From NCBI GenBank assembly GCA_948146395.1, contig OX411547.1, positions 54,861,566-54,925,565 on the forward strand: a stretch of 64,000 nt of DNA, read 5' to 3'. This DNA comes from Fragum whitleyi (lineage: Eukaryota > Mollusca > Bivalvia > Cardiida > Cardiidae). Each line of letters starts with the position of its first letter. The stretch's first letter is position 1. This document shows, one piece after another, positions 1 through 12,772 of the stretch. Made by a program: the position numbers and the translations under genes. The notes under the pieces are model-generated. The model saw nothing but the letters and a program-made list of their open reading frames with translations. It was not told the origin of the DNA and ran no database searches.

Positions 1-75
1 TGATGGTGGTACTGGTGTGAGAAATACCAGGTATCCATTGTAAGGTTCTCTAGCCGCTACAAAACAAATGAAAGC
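1..75 (+). mobile_element. SINE fragment cut by window edge
   Basis: GGTGTGAGAAATACCAGGTA and TCCATTGTAAGG match the body of the tRNA-derived SINE seen complete at 20255-20526, in the opposite orientation. It ends in an A-rich stretch. Confidence 0.65.
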
Positions 76-1069
76 GCCAAAAAACATTCAAATTATTGTA
101 TTAACGGTTGTAACAGCAAATTGCAATACGGGTTCATACAGGAAAATATTCGGACTAATTATGCGTGTTTGGATTTAATCATTGACCCCTCCGAAACTCA
201 GTAACTGCTATGATTGATAACAATTTAAATCCTGTGTTACTTATCGGAATATTCTTGAAGTATGGTACCGGATGAACATTGATAGTTCTAATGTCAAATA
301 AAGGTCAATATGTGATGAATATAGAATATTGTATGAGCGGTCAAGGAAAACAAACTTTATTAATCCAGTCATTTATGAACAGATGTAAAAGGGGCATTAA
401 CTAATATTAAGCTTATTTAGACGACGAGTTTGATTAAAAAAAAGATATTTTATGAAAACATTGTATGATATTGAATTAATAATATGACTCAAATTTTTTG
501 AGATAAATCAACAAAATATTTGATCTTTTATATTCAAAATTCCCGCGTAACATAACGCCGATCTTTTTCACGCTAACAAAATAGCATTGTCCCCCGCTTT
601 ATGCTCATTTGTACACTTGTAAAATATTAGATATAATCAAAGGGGCAACTTTATTTCCTCGACGAGGGTCATTTCATAATTAATATGCTTATTAGTATTA
701 TAAGTTCAGTATTAATTAATTATTATACTACCCTCCTACGAAGAAGAGGATGGCTTTTGGTCAATGCGCTTCAAGAAAGAAAGTTTTCTTTATTGCTTTA
801 CGAATTTCCGGTGCTCTTTGGATATCTTTTCAGGCTACAATAAATTGATGTTTAAGAAATAGTTATCAAATTGTAAATGCCCTGTATTGACCTTTCGTTT
901 ATTTTGTCGGCCTTAAAGACATATTTATGTTTGTCGAGACTTATTAACCCATGTAAACGACGCGCTTTCATGACTCCTCAACAAACAGCGGAAAACCGAA
1001 TGTTATCAATGGTAAACCGGAATAAGCCCGTCTCTCTGTGCGCTCCTTCGTGTACAGAGTACTACCACG
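76..1069. other. No gene seen
   Basis: A/T-rich DNA. A possible very decayed CRE-type foldback piece is at 405-580 (GACGACGAGTTTGATTAAAA) and a hairpin-like ACCCTCCTACGAAGAAGAGG at 731, similar to heads of bivalve hairpin repeats. Nothing else is recognisable. Confidence 0.5.
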
Positions 1070-1700
1070 TTTGTTTCGCTAACTTAAAACAGATTAGTTC
1101 AAATCTAATGATTGTTGATACAAACATTGATAACATGTTGAGGTTTTGCACGACGCAGGACGCATTTTTTGAGTGTCAACTCCCTCTAACTGAAGAATAA
1201 TCTCGTTTTGAACTCGACATAATCTTCCCTCTTCAAGCATATCTTTGTATACAATACTACCAATTTTGTATCAAAACTTCCTCCTTCTGTTTTCCTTTAA
1301 TTGTATTTACCTTCATAAATACATGGATCTCTTCAAGACTGAAGTTTGGAGTGTAAAATACACCTGGTTGAAGAATTATCTCGCTTTGAATGTATATCAT
1401 GGTATCCATGTGTACGTCCGTTTTTGTACCAATTACTAACAGTTTTGTGTCGCGAACTCTTTCAGTTTTGTTTCAAAACTAATGAATTTTTATACAAACA
1501 TTGATAACACGTTGATGTTTAGCAAGACGCAATTTCTTTAAAGCTGAAGAACTATCTCTCCTTAAACTTGACACAATCTTTCCTTTTCCGGTGTACACTG
1601 AAATCAGTCTCTCTGTTTGTGTGTCCGTCCATCTGCGAACAAATACTACTACTTTACGACGTAGAACTCACGATTTCCAACACAATGACAACATGTCGTA
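1070..1700. repeat. Degenerate ~178 bp tandem repeat
   Basis: GAAGAATAATCTCGTTTTGA (1191), GAAGAATTATCTCGCTTTGA (1370) and GAAGAACTATCTCTCC (1546) recur at about 178 bp. Between them GTACGTCCG and TGTGTCCGTCCATCTGCG appear, like the GTCYGTC tracts of other arrays. The 107-codon frame at 877-1200 crosses this and is not convincing. Confidence 0.55.
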
Positions 1701-3179
1701 CATATTGAGATGTCCTGTGATCTAAAAAAGCGAAGACAGTGGCATTGTCCTTTGATTGTGAAATCTCTGAAAGGACCTACGATGGTATTTAGTCATAGCA
1801 TGTGACAAGTTCTATTTATTCCCGAAGTTTATTACGTAGAATCGCCGAGAGTTCCCGATTGTGTTATCAGGATGGGAGATTTGGTTTAACCGATAAACAG
1901 TTTCAAGATTGTTTCGTTTGGCGTGCCGTTCCCAAGTCATTTTCAACACTTCAACTGATACTTACTCTGTGTTCAGTGACCGAAACTCAGCCATTGATGC
2001 ATTTAATTACCCTGTACAACTGATCTCACTCGCTGCACTTGGTTAGCAAAAATACGGATTAAAGCATTTTGAAAGGTATTATAATAATTTCAATATTTGC
2101 TTAGTGTTGTCGTGTAAACTTAGTAGAATAGTTTAGAAACACTTGATATTTTGAAAACAAAAATCACTGTATCAGAAATGTTAAAGAAAAAAATATTTTG
2201 AACTTTTGATAAAACAAAATTTACCCAATCATTACTGCGATCCATAAACGTAGCCGAGTCCATAGGCGTTCCACACATTTGTGTACATGTTTCAGCATAT
2301 CACTCCAATATCACGAGTTCTTAATAAATATTCATGTAAAATAATGTTCCCCTTGCTAATTAATTTCGTATTTACCTGTACGAACTTTTCTGTGAGAACA
2401 CTGTTGACTGTATATGTTTTATATCTCCCGACTAAAAATCCGTTGCGCATAAGAATTTAAGATGTGCTTTTTGCTTATTAATAAGTACACATTTTTCGAT
2501 TGAAGAACAAATCTAACGAACTCTGGTTTTAACTTAGCTTAAACATATTATTTTTTTAAACTTTCTTGAATTGAAATCTACCAGCTTTATATGAAGTCTC
2601 AAAACACCCACTTTACTCATGAGAAAATGGTGCGAAAAATTAGCCAAACTAGAAAATCCTTCAGTATCAAAATTTCTCCCCGAATCCGATCAAGAAAGAA
2701 AAGTACTTTGTGTGTCCTTCAAAGCAGGTTCCCTACAAATAAATTATATTAAACATGATGTTTTGCTGAGTAACAGTATCCCGCAACTGTGATTATGGCA
2801 GTTTGATATACGAATATTTAAAACAATAGTTATTCAAAGTATAGGTAGCCTTCTCTTGCTCTTGCTTACTTAATTCAGAGTTACCTTAAGTTTAAAATAC
2901 AATGCCTGGCATCCGTAACAGGACAAATCATTGGCTTAGGGGTTAGCGCGTTAGACTTTCAAATTATAGAAACATGTACGATATTTTATATTCCGCATGG
3001 AATATACCCCTGCCCAAGACGAAGTAAGTACAGCTATGTCAATTTTTGATTTCAATTCATTATTTAAGCTCATCTGATATAAGAAGGACGGCTTCATATT
3101 TGTGGACCCCCCCTCCCTCCTGCCTCTAAGAAGTGTGTATATATTGTTTGTTCGTATCGGTCGACAGGTTTGTGGGTAG
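1700..3179. other. No gene seen
   Basis: Unrecognised A/T-rich sequence. GGGGTTAGCGCGTTAGACTT at 2938 resembles a SINE tRNA-type A box but lacks a B box. C-rich run at 3105-3120. Short frames have no coding character. Confidence 0.5.
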
Positions 3180-3660
3180 ACCATTCATTGTCCAAATGAT
3201 AACTTGAGACAGAATATCCAAAGGTCATCAAAACTGGCAGACGCTCACCTCAATGTGTAGATAAATCCATTTAGGAGGAACCCGTCAAAGACCAACCAGT
3301 CGCTGACCTCTAACTTTGTGATATGAGTGAGCGTTGTACGGATGATCATTACGTGGGTAGGATCGAGCTAGCTTCACCAAAAATTTACACATAATATTCA
3401 TCTAGGTGTAGATGATTTCTGTTGTATTTTATTTGAATCCGTCAAAGGTCAATTTCACCTTGTGGTCTTGAACATTGTTGAAATAATAGACAAAACCTTC
3501 TCATGATGATAACTCGAGATAGATTTGAGAAATGGCCAGAGATATTCAAATATTAAGCATTTACCTTCAGGTGTAGATCATCATTGTTTTCCTTAGGAGT
3601 CCATCAACAGGAGGCCTTCTTGGGCCTGTAATTGTATCGCTATACTGGTATTTAACATAT
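3180..3660. repeat. Diverged tandem units (ACTGGCAGACG...ACCTC family)
   Basis: AACTGGCAGACGCTCACCTC followed by a -GTGTAGAT- phrase recurs at 3231 and 3556 and again at 5140, 5590 and 5756, with GTCAAAGACC-type text between. Period and boundaries are too blurred to fix. Confidence 0.45.
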
Positions 3661-3839
3661 ACAGACTGTCATTAATCCAAGCTTACTTAGACAGAAAACA
3701 GCACTTTTAAGTCTCTTTAGAACTATTGTGTAATGATTTACTGGGATACACATTGCACCAAAATACTCAATTACCAGTACCCTGCATACCATTTACCTAT
3801 TTTATTACCAACATAAAGGTGAGTGCTATAAGTAGACCT

Positions 3840-5040
3840 CTCTAAAATCATTTTCAGGAACAATTTTAAGTCAGGGGTCCTCCATTGCAGCATTCAATGA
3901 AATAAAACTAGCTGATTTGGAGGTGAAGATTTTTTTAAATTTAAAAGTGAAAATAAGCCCCTCCCTACAACACCCAATTAAAAAGTCTTGGGCAATTTAA
4001 GTGAGTGTTCACCTTGGGGATCTTCTCCTCCTAAACCACTAAAGAGATGTTCCTTGGGTGAAGCTCTTTTAAAATTGTTTACAGAACTTAATTCTATCAC
4101 AAACTCTGGTTGCAATGGTAACAAAATTGCCGAAAATCTTAAAACAATTCTTCTCCTCATAAACCAATTAGCCAATCAAGCTGAAACTTGACAAGGGTGT
4201 TTCTGGGGTTTAAACCTACTTAAGTTGTTAAAAGAATATATTTCCATCAAAAACTCTGGTTTTCGAGTTTATCATAGGCCAAAAATTGCCGAAAAATCTA
4301 AGAACAAACTCATCTTCCTCTAAACCATTGTGCCAGTCAATTTTAAACTTGGCAGGAATGTTAATTAGGTGTAGGTCTACCAAAGTTGTTAAAAGAATTT
4401 AATTCCATATATCACTTTGGTTGCCAAAGTAAGGGAAAGATTGACAATTTACAAAAAAAAATTCAAAACATAAGATTGAAGTAGGACGAAGACGATTGAC
4501 ATTATGAGTTGACTTAATCAGATGAGAAATATAGGACCATCATGGTCTTCTTAATTTTTTAAGATAAATTAGCCCCCCCCCCCCCCGCCACGCCAATATT
4601 TGGGGAGCAATCCAAACTTCTTGAAAATTGAAGAAGAGGGTCATCTGAGGATCATTCTTGCCCAGTTTCATTGAAATTAGGTCAATGGTTTGAGAGGAAA
4701 ATACTTTTAAAGAATTAGTAATGAAAAAAAGCCCCCCCCCCCTGCAACGTCCATATTTGGCGTCAATCAAATACCTCGAGCAATTTTAGAAGAGGGTCAT
4801 CCATCAATCATTCATGAAGACTTTCATTGAAATCGGGACAGTGGTTTTGGGGAAAATATTTTTTTAAGTTATTTTAGTGAAAATAAGATCCACCCTGCCA
4901 CGCTCTTATTTGAGTGTCAATCCAAATTTTTTAATATGTTAAGAAGATCGTCATCCAAGGAACATTTCTGCCAAGTTTCATCAAAATCCGCCTATTGGTT
5001 CAGGCATTGGTGTTTGAAGAAAAGTTTACCCACGCACGCC
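3840..5040. repeat. Tandem arrays carrying the shared core, both orientations
   Basis: At 4020-4440 plus-strand units carry CTCCTCCTAAACCACTAAAG and GCTGAAACTTGACAAGG. At 4546-5040 three minus-strand units at ~155 bp spacing carry GCCCAGTTTCATTGAAA, GACTTTCATTGAAATCGGGA and GCCAAGTTTCATCAAAATCC. The join at about 4450-4546 matches the right terminus of the 10.4 kb array (GACCATCATGGTCTTCTTA). C16 and C12 runs (4571, 4731) are inside. Confidence 0.6.
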
Positions 5041-5960
5041 TTTGGTAAGTGGAGCTTAAAATCAAGGTCATTAATGGGATACATCTTTGTCTAGATGATC
5101 CAACTCTAAACAACAGAGCAAGGGTCACTTTAATCGTCACAGACTTTCACCTCAATATGTAACTCTGTACTGTTTTTTAGAGGAAACCCATCAAAAGTCG
5201 ATGGCACCTGCTCTGAGTTCAGGATGACAAAACTGTTCAAACAGTTTGCTAATTTGCTAGTTGGCACCGTTTTGTCTTTCTGAACTAAGGGCTGGTGACC
5301 TCGAACTTTGGCATATAGAGAATACCATATAAGTGTCTTACACTACCAATGTTACCTGGTCGAGGCTCGTCATGATAATTTCTCGTAGCCGATACCAGAT
5401 AGCATTTATATTATGATAAAATTTACAAGTATTACAATTTATCATGCAATTATTCCCCCCCCCTTTAACATAAACCCTTAAAAAGATGACGTGAATGCAA
5501 ATTATTGATAAAAATAGACTGCCTGATATATTATCGGACCGGTGATATCAGATCAATACAGGCTTATAGATAAACTTATTTTTTGTCACAAGAACTGGCA
5601 GACATTTACCTCGAGATGTAGTGATTCCTATATGTTAGAGAATTCCATTGAAGATCAAGGTTACTAGGGACTTTGATATGTAAGTCAAAACCGTATCCAA
5701 GATTAGTCTGAACAATATCGGGTCATCGAAATTCGCACATTAATCCGATGGTGTAAACGATACATGCTTACCTTAAGACCAATGTCTTTATATACGCGTC
5801 ATTGTGTGATCTTGAACTTCGTGTTCTATTAAGAGAGAAATTGGCTACAGTTACTAAAATTTGCCCAGGCTTTACCTTCTTATGACTATAATCTGTATTG
5901 TTCAATTTATCAAATCATCGTCAGTCACTTGTACTTTGTAGGTTCATTGGTTCGCAAAGA
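5040..5960. repeat. Mixed repeat fragments
   Basis: This holds further ACTGGCAGAC...ACCTC units (5140, 5590, 5756), a fragment of the GGTGCAAAC palindromic element (5218-5290) and a piece of the TATCAGACAG foldback (about 5375-5560). No gene is visible. Confidence 0.45.
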
Positions 5961-6560
5961 TTGGTTCAACATGTTCATGTACAGCAAAAATTAAGTATAT
6001 AAACATTCAAAGACCGAATTCAATAAAGCATTCACCTCTATACCTCTATTTGATAATCACCTGTTGAAATTTAGGTCATCAATGAAAGCTATGCTTATAA
6101 AATTCTTTTCCTTGTCAGCAACGGGAATCTGAAGCAGTGTATGTTCTTGGTCTTGTTGCACCTTACATATGCAGCGACTGATCATACTGAAAGGAGGAAA
6201 ATATAAGTCAGTTTAAATTTTCTCCAATCCAAAAAAGCAGGCATCTATATAAGTTGCGTATAAGTCTGGTTTACAAGAGCAATATGGCTCTACTTTAAAA
6301 TTCAACCTTGAGGCAAACAAATCGACAGTTGGTTTGGACCATACATTACATAGTCCATCAGAGTCATTGCTATCTAATTTCCATTAAAGTTTGTCATTGA
6401 AGCTTCGTGATGGTGCACCCGCCTTATTTTTTTAATAAGGTATATGACTTATATTGATGCATGTCTTTTGTTCCATGCACCATTGCAAAAACTGTTTTCT
6501 AATAAGATTACATTCAATCGATTTACATCCACCCATATTTTTAACATAGCTGTGGATGAG
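5961..6560. other. No gene seen
   Basis: Unrecognised sequence downstream (on the minus strand) of the DIRS-like fragment. It may contain decayed remains of the same retroelement, but no frame supports this. Confidence 0.45.
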
Positions 6561-6771
6561 TCATGTGTTAACGTTGCAATTATTTCTTTCAATGTACAAA
6601 CTGAGAAGAGAATAGCTTAAAGTTCGAAGCCATAGATATGATGTAATCTTTCCATTGACGTCCATCGACCCCAGAAATAATATCCTGACATTCAAAACCA
6701 CAATCTGATTTAGTCTGAATCGTCTACTCTGGTGTACCTCTGTCTTTGACGCGTACTTGGCACTGAACATT

Positions 6772-7014
6772 CTAAATCCACCAATTTAAATCAGACTTCA
6801 TGCTAGATGTTATTGTCATTTCTGCATCATTGTTACCACAATTAAGCTTTAAAGAATGTATTTTTGCCATTTCTAATTCTCTGTAAAACAATTTTCCATA
6901 ACCAACAGCGGTGAAAGAAGCGACCATAAGTCCTATGATTTTGGCAACCTGCCGTATACATGTAGGCGCTTCCATAGCAATGACGTATTTCTTACATTGA
7001 ATAAGGATAAGCAA
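6772..7014 (-). pseudogene. DIRS-like retrotransposon RT/RNase H fragment
   Basis: The minus-strand frame reads IRQVAKIIGLMVASF, then a YGKLFYRELE block and ends in DLNWWI. This order (I-R-x-VA-x-IGL-x-x-ASF, then LHYRxLE, then LQWWI) is characteristic of the RT-RNase H connection in DIRS and related tyrosine-recombinase retroelements. About 80 residues remain; beyond 6771 the frame is broken by stops and shifts, although 6561-6770 may be a decayed continuation. It is an isolated relic with no recombinase or terminal repeats nearby. Confidence 0.68.
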
Positions 7015-7197
7015 TGAATTTTCTTCTTGTTAATATACTATCATTTTTTCTGAATCAATTATAATTCCAAGATATATGATAACTTTAGTGGTTTGAAGAA
7101 CTGACTTAGCAAAATTTAATATGAATCGAAGTTTAACCATTAAACTTAAAGATTGAATGGGTTAAACGCCTCTTTTCATATTTTTCCGGTCATGTTG

Positions 7198-7847
7198 TTA
7201 AGATAAATACATTTAGAGACTGCCTAACAAGCTATCATCTATAAAACCTGTACTAAAAAGACCCTTATTTCTTATGCTTGCATAAACTTGCTTCATTAAT
7301 TTTGTGAACCAGAGTGGCCCGGGGCTTTTTCCATTGGGACAGCAGCTCAGCTAAGCCGAAAATAATAAAATTTCGAACAACGTTCGAACAATTACGTTTT
7401 ACATAGCACTATCGGAAACACACTGATGCGCATGCGCAACCGGAACACTATCTCAGTTACATACCGTATTATTATTTATAAAGGTATAGTTTAAAATCAT
7501 CGACATGACTGACAGTAACCTCTATTAGCATACATTACATGCTAGACTGATCGTCACATAGTATCTCCGTGAAGCCTCGTTTTACTTCGTGAATCAAGTT
7601 TCATAATATATTCCTATTAAATGACAACGTGATGAGTAGATACTTGTCATTGCACGTGGAAAAAATAAAGAATCAGAAGACGAAAGACTGTGGTTCGAGT
7701 TACTATGACAGCATATTTATTTCTCCTCTAGGTTTCAATCCATTTTATAGAATTTCTTTTCTTATGAATAATGTTGAATATCGATTCTCAAAGAGATTTG
7801 CGGTGTGTTTTAAACTATTTGTTCTTCCCGTTAGTTTCTTTTTTTAA
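7198..7847. other. No gene seen
   Basis: Unrecognised DNA between two SINE tails. A 72-codon plus frame at 7629-7847 has no recognisable motif. Confidence 0.45.
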
Positions 7848-8020
7848 TTTGTTTGAATGGCTTAAACGCCTCTTTTTTTTATTTTTCCGGTCATATTGCG
7901 GGGGGGGGCGCGAGGGTTGAAACGTTAAAAACTATGGACGTCTGGTATTTCTCTTACGAATTCTACCACGGCAACTCAAGTTACTAATCCCACATGGGTC
8001 TTCGATTATCAACCAAATTT
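7848..8020 (-). mobile_element. Decayed SINE body and tail
   Basis: The tail GTTTGAATGGCTTAAACGCC and body pieces (TTTCTCTTACGAATTCTACCA, CATGGGTCTTCGATTATC) follow the SINE consensus with many changes and a G9 run. A second isolated tail is at 7151-7197. The tRNA-like head is missing. Confidence 0.55.
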
Positions 8021-8089
8021 GCTCTTTTGGCCCTTTGACAGCGTCTTGTGTTTAAAATAAAATAATAAAAAAAATACAAAGAACAAAAA

Positions 8090-8175
8090 AAAGTGGGATG
8101 AAAGCTGATTCGAACTCATCATTCCTGACTGGCTGGTGTAGATTTTAAGGCCATCAGACTAGACCTCTCGATCAA
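8090..8175 (-). other. tRNA-like sequence (pseudogene or SINE head)
   Basis: The minus strand has a B-box-like GAGTTCGAATC after a plausible anticodon arm and a long variable region, and A-box-like TCGAGAGGTCTAG. The stems are imperfect. It is probably a pol III-derived repeat head rather than a working Leu-type tRNA. Confidence 0.35.
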
Positions 8176-8439
8176 ACAATCAAACAGTGTGTATTGGAAC
8201 TATTACATTATACAAACATTTTTAAAACCCATACACTACACGGGATTACGGTGTTTTTCGAAAGCTTGCGGCTACCCTCGATGATTAATGCATTCATCGG
8301 TTAATTTATTCATTGCATAAAGGTCAAGTCATGTCAATAATTTCGCACTATTATAAAATCAAAGTACTTCGAGCACAGTTATAGTGCGACACCGAGGATT
8401 GAAACCGTTATTGAAACTTGTTGATCCAGGAGTTTAAAC

Positions 8440-9910
8440 ATATACCGGTATAGATCTCTAAAAAATCCATCCAAATACAGGGTGTGACCCACTTTTAAAA
8501 TTGTTCGCTAAATTCTGATTGGCCCATAAATATGGGCGTGGTAGGGCGTGGCTTTTTTCACTTTGAAATCTTTTAAACGACATCTCCTCCTGAACCACAG
8601 GGCCGATTACAATGAAACTTAACCGGAATGTTACTTTGGTGACCCTTTTCAAAAATTGTTCGCGAAATTTTGATTGGCCTTTTTAATATGGGTTTGGCAG
8701 GTAGGGGCTAATTTTGAGCCCGAAACCTTTGAACGACATCTCTTCCTGAGTCACTGGTGCGATTTCAATGAAACTTTACCGGAATGTTTCTCGACTGCCC
8801 CTTTACTAAAGTTGTATGCAAAATTTTAATTGGCCCATAAATATGGGCGTGACAGGGCTTATTTTTAGCCTGAAACCTTTGAACGACATCTCCTCCTAGA
8901 CCACTAGGTCCTTTTGGATTGAAACTTTACCAGAATATTTCTTTGGTGACCCTTTTCAAAAATTATTGGCGTGGTAGGGCATGGCTTATTTTGAGCCCGA
9001 AACCTTTGAACCACATCTCCCCCTGAACAACTGGGCCGATTTCAATGAAACTTTACCAAACTTTTCCTTTTGTGACCCTTCTTAGAAATTGTTCGCGGAT
9101 TTTTTATTGGCCCATCAATATGGGCGTGACAGGGCGGGGCTTATTTTGAGCCTGAAATATGTGAACGACATTTCCTCCTGAACCACTAGGCCGATTTCAA
9201 TGTTAGTTTATCAGAATGTTCCTTAAGAAACACTTTTAAAAATTATACGCAAAATTTTAATTGGTCCATAAATATGGTCGTGGCGGGGAGGGGCTTATTT
9301 TGAGTCTCGTACGTAATGAATGAATGGGAAGCGTCAATTCTCACTTTAAAATCTCGGAATAAAATCTCCTATTCAGCAATAAGGCAAATGTAAATGAAAC
9401 CTTTTTTTGAACCCGGAATCTTTGAGGGACATATCCCCCTGAACCACTGGGCCGATTTCAACAGAATGTCCCTATCATCACACTTTTAAAAATTATTTGC
9501 TAAATTTTGATTGGCCCATTTATATTGGCCTGGCAGGACGGGGGTTATTTTGAGTCTCCTCATAAAAGGAATGGGTGGGCAGGGTCTATTATCAATTTAG
9601 ATTTTTGGAATAACATCCCTTCAACAATTAGGAAGATGTGAATGAATCTTTGCCAGAAAGTTATTTGGATGTGATCCACTAAATAAATTAAAATTCAGGT
9701 GAACGGTTTAGAGCCATTTTTTCAAGTAATTTTACAAATTGTTTTATGGGTTCACTTATGATAGCTAAAAAGTATCAATTTGAAAAGGGTCAGAATTCCT
9801 TCTGAATGCTATTGACTTACATAACCTACAATTTTCAATATCCTTCAAATTTTGAGATATTTAAGCAAGTGGAGCGATGAAGGCCCTCTTTAGCCTCTTG
9901 TGTATATGGG
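8440..9910. repeat. ~155 bp tandem array with shared core
   Basis: Seven units repeat GATTGGCCCATAAATATGGG, CGTGGCAGGGCGGGGCTTA, CTCCTCCTGAACCACTGGGC and CGATTTCAATGAAACTTTAC. The first three starts are at 8517, 8672 and 8828. The array ends at AGTGGAGCGATGAAGGCC, the same terminus as the 31.2-32.8 kb element. The left terminus is missing. Confidence 0.78.
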
Positions 9911-10418
9911 TGCAATGTAATTTGATTTTTTTAATTAAGAAATTCTTATAATTATTTTAATGCAAGCTAAGTATTTCCTTTTTAAAGTATTAGTATTTGT
10001 TTACTTTTTGTGCGTTTTTTCCGTATTGGTGTTTTATTATTTACATTTTTACATTGGTCACGAGTACCATTGAAGATGCTATTTAATAGAAACTACTAAC
10101 CAATCAATCGGTTCGGACTTTTTGTTATCGTAAGGTTCTATACAGAATTTACAATTTTTTTCAATCGTGATCTATGAACATAAAAATTTCGGTAACCTAG
10201 TCATACATGTAACAGTGCAGCGAGTAGCATTAATTAAACGGTGTATTAATGGTATGTAGGATCAAGCATAAAACGCTTGTGCGTCTTTTGACTTCGCTAG
10301 GACAATACACAACTCAAAGGATATGTCGAATTTTAAAATGCCGTCGGCATCGTGAATTTCGAAAGTAAATTAGGCTAAAGAGTTGATTTCATATGTTTCT
10401 CTACGATAATGCTGTTTT
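9911..10418. other. No gene seen
   Basis: A/T-rich spacer between the 8.4 kb and 10.4 kb arrays; nothing recognised. Confidence 0.5.
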
Positions 10419-10420
10419 TA

Positions 10421-11975
10421 GCTCACCTGAGTACTTTGTGAGGTGAGCTATTGTGATCGCTCACCGTCCGTCTATCGATTGTCTGTCCGTCCGTCCGTCC
10501 GTCAACAATTTCTTTTACATCTTCCTCCTCCTATACCACTGGACCAACCAAGCTTAAACTTGGAAGGGATGTTCCTTGTGTAAAGCTCTTCTTAAGTTGT
10601 TAAAAATAATCTAATTTTATAAATAACTATTTGCCATGTTAAAGGAAAGACAGAAAATCGCTTAAATCTTAGAAAAATATCTTCTTCTCCTTAACCACTT
10701 GGTCCATCTAGCTGAAACTTGGCAGAGATGTTCCTTGGGTGAAGCTCTTCAAAAGTTGTTATAAGAATTTGATTTCATCAAAAACACTGGTTTCCATGGT
10801 AACAGAAAGCCTGAAAATGGCCAAAAGTTGCCGAAAATCTTAGAAAAAATTCTTATCCTCCTAAACCACAAGGCTAATCAAGCTGAAACTTGGCAGGGAT
10901 GTTCCTTGGGTGAAGCTCTTCAAAAGTTGTTAAACGAATTTAATTTCATCAAAAACACTGGTTTCCATGGTAACAGAAAGGCTGAAAATGGCCAAAAATT
11001 GCTGAAAATCTTAAAAAAATTCTTATCCTCCCAAACCACAAGGCTAATCAAGCTGAAACTTGGCAGGGATGTTCTTTGGGTGAACCTCTAAAAAAATTGT
11101 TAAAAAAAATTAATTTCATAAAAAACTCTGGTTTCCATGGAAACGGAAAGGTTGAAAAAGCGCCGGAAAACTGTGAAATATTTCTTCTTCTCCTAAACCA
11201 CTAGGCCAACCAAGCTGATACGTGGCAGGGATGTACCTTGGGTGGAGTTCTTCAAAAGTTGTTAAAAGAATTTAATTTCATCAAAAACGCTGGTTTGCAT
11301 GGTTATGGAAAGGCTGAAAAATGGCCGAGAAATGCTGAAAATCCTAGAAAAATTCTTCTCTTGAATCACATGTCTAATTAAGCTGAAACTTGGTAGGGAT
11401 GTTCTTTCAACATCTCTGGTTTCCATGATATTGGATATGTCAAGGATTGCCAAAATTTTCAGAGAAGCTTAATTTTCGCATAAACTATTGTACATATTTC
11501 AAACTTGGCAGGGATTTTCCTAAGGTTTAGGGTCGACGGCGGCACTCATTTCTTCCGACTATTTATCTCTCTCCAATGGGTTGATAATCGTTGACCTAGG
11601 TGAGATAGCAGCTGGAGGCTAGGAAAGGATATGATGGTTGCACTGGTGTAAGAAATACCAGGAATCCATTGTAAGTTGCTCCAGCCGCCGCGATGTAACT
11701 GAAATAATGTTGAAAGTGGCGTAAAACTCCATTCAACCAACCAATCTAATGTTTAGGTCTACATGTACTGAAGTTGTTAAAAGAATTCAATTCCATCAAT
11801 AACTATGTTTGCAATTAAAAAGAAAATCAAATTGCAAAAGGACGAAATTAAAGTCTGTTTCTTTTAAATCCACCCTAAATGTTCATCAATCTCTGGTAAT
11901 TATAACTTGGTTGACAAGTAATGAGTTGACTTACTCAGGTGAGCGATATATGACCATCAATGTCCTCTTGTTCCT
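10421..11975. repeat. Terminal-repeat element with ~170 bp tandem array
   Basis: It starts with hairpin TAGCTCACCTGAG...GTGAGGTGAGCTA (10419-10450) and a GTCCGTCC tract (10480-10502). About six units of 170 bp follow (TCTTATCCTC at 10851 and 11021), each with AAACCACTAGGCCAATCAAG, CTGAAACTTGGCAGGGATG and TTCCTTGGGTGAAGCTCTTC. It ends at TTACTCAGGTGAGCGATA with GACCATCAATGTCCTCTTG. A SINE (11532-11745) interrupts the array. A 15 kb-distant remnant of the right end is at 15230-15285. Confidence 0.8.
11532..11745 (+). mobile_element. SINE without tRNA head
   Basis: The body runs from GCGGCACTCATTTCTTCCGA through TTGATAATCGTTGACCTAGG and GCAGCTGGAGGCTAGGAAAG to the tail GTGGCGTAAAACTCCATTCA, complementary in order to the copy at 20255-20526. 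It lies between units of a tandem array. Confidence 0.75.
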
Positions 11976-12094
11976 AGTAGTACTCGGAATTGATTATTTT
12001 TAAGTAAATTGAAATTGCCTGTCTTGCTCAATCTTTGCGTAGGATGATTCACTTGAAGCACTATTTACGGTCTTCAAATTGTTCCATATGGATA

Positions 12095-12195
12095 GACAAA
12101 AACGTCGGAAAGAATAAATGCCGCCTTTTAGAATTAATCCCGGGACCTCTAGATTGGCAGTCCGACGCGCTACTAGCTGTCCTATTACATGTAAG
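12095..12195 (-). mobile_element. SINE head fragment
   Basis: The CGTCGGAAAGAATAAATGCC, CCGGGACCTCTAGATTGGCA and CCGACGCGCTACTAGC pieces correspond to the tRNA-like head of the same SINE, truncated after about 100 bp. Confidence 0.6.
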
Positions 12196-12772
12196 GCGGT
12201 AGGGTAGGCAAGGATTTTTTCACCTTAGATACGACTTTTTACCCTAAAATTGTCCCAGTATTTCTTTCATATGTTTTATTTTTCAATCTTAGTGATTTAG
12301 CAATGATCAACTCACAGCCATTTACGATAATGTTGTCGGCGTGGCAAGAAAATAATGCGGATACTTCTAACACTGGTGTAACAAAAGTATAATGTATTGT
12401 TTACTCATAAATAGGAGATAACAAACCCGTTGCATTTTTATGGACAAACCCGTCTACTTTTTAAAACTTTTTCGAAAGAACTAATGCATCTGAATCGCAT
12501 AAGGTGCACTACAACGATCATTTTACGGATAATTTAACGAAGATTGCATTAAGGTTAAGACCAAAGACTCTTTTCGGAAGAAGTATCCCTTTTCTACGAT
12601 TAAGAATATAAAATGAGATAAATTACAAGTTTCAATCCAAAGAAATTCAAGAGTACCAACAATCAAGATATATGTTTACATCTTCAAGTGACCAAACGTA
12701 AAATTGCGGTGTGGAATGACTACAGTGAATTGTTGGCGCTTAGCAACTCCGGATGACAGAACAATGCAAAAT
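12196..12772. other. Upstream region of the ZP-like gene, no promoter recognised
   Basis: Unique-looking A/T-rich DNA. No TATA box with convincing spacing, CpG cluster or initiator could be singled out. If a 5' UTR intron precedes 12996, the true promoter lies here or further upstream. Confidence 0.35.

Noticed and set aside
877..1200. 107-codon plus-strand frame
   Set aside because: It overlaps the degenerate 178 bp tandem units, shows no domain or splice context and begins in unique DNA; chance frame.
2930..3000. SINE head at TTAGCGCGTTAGAC
   Set aside because: Only an A-box-like phrase is present; no B box or body follows.
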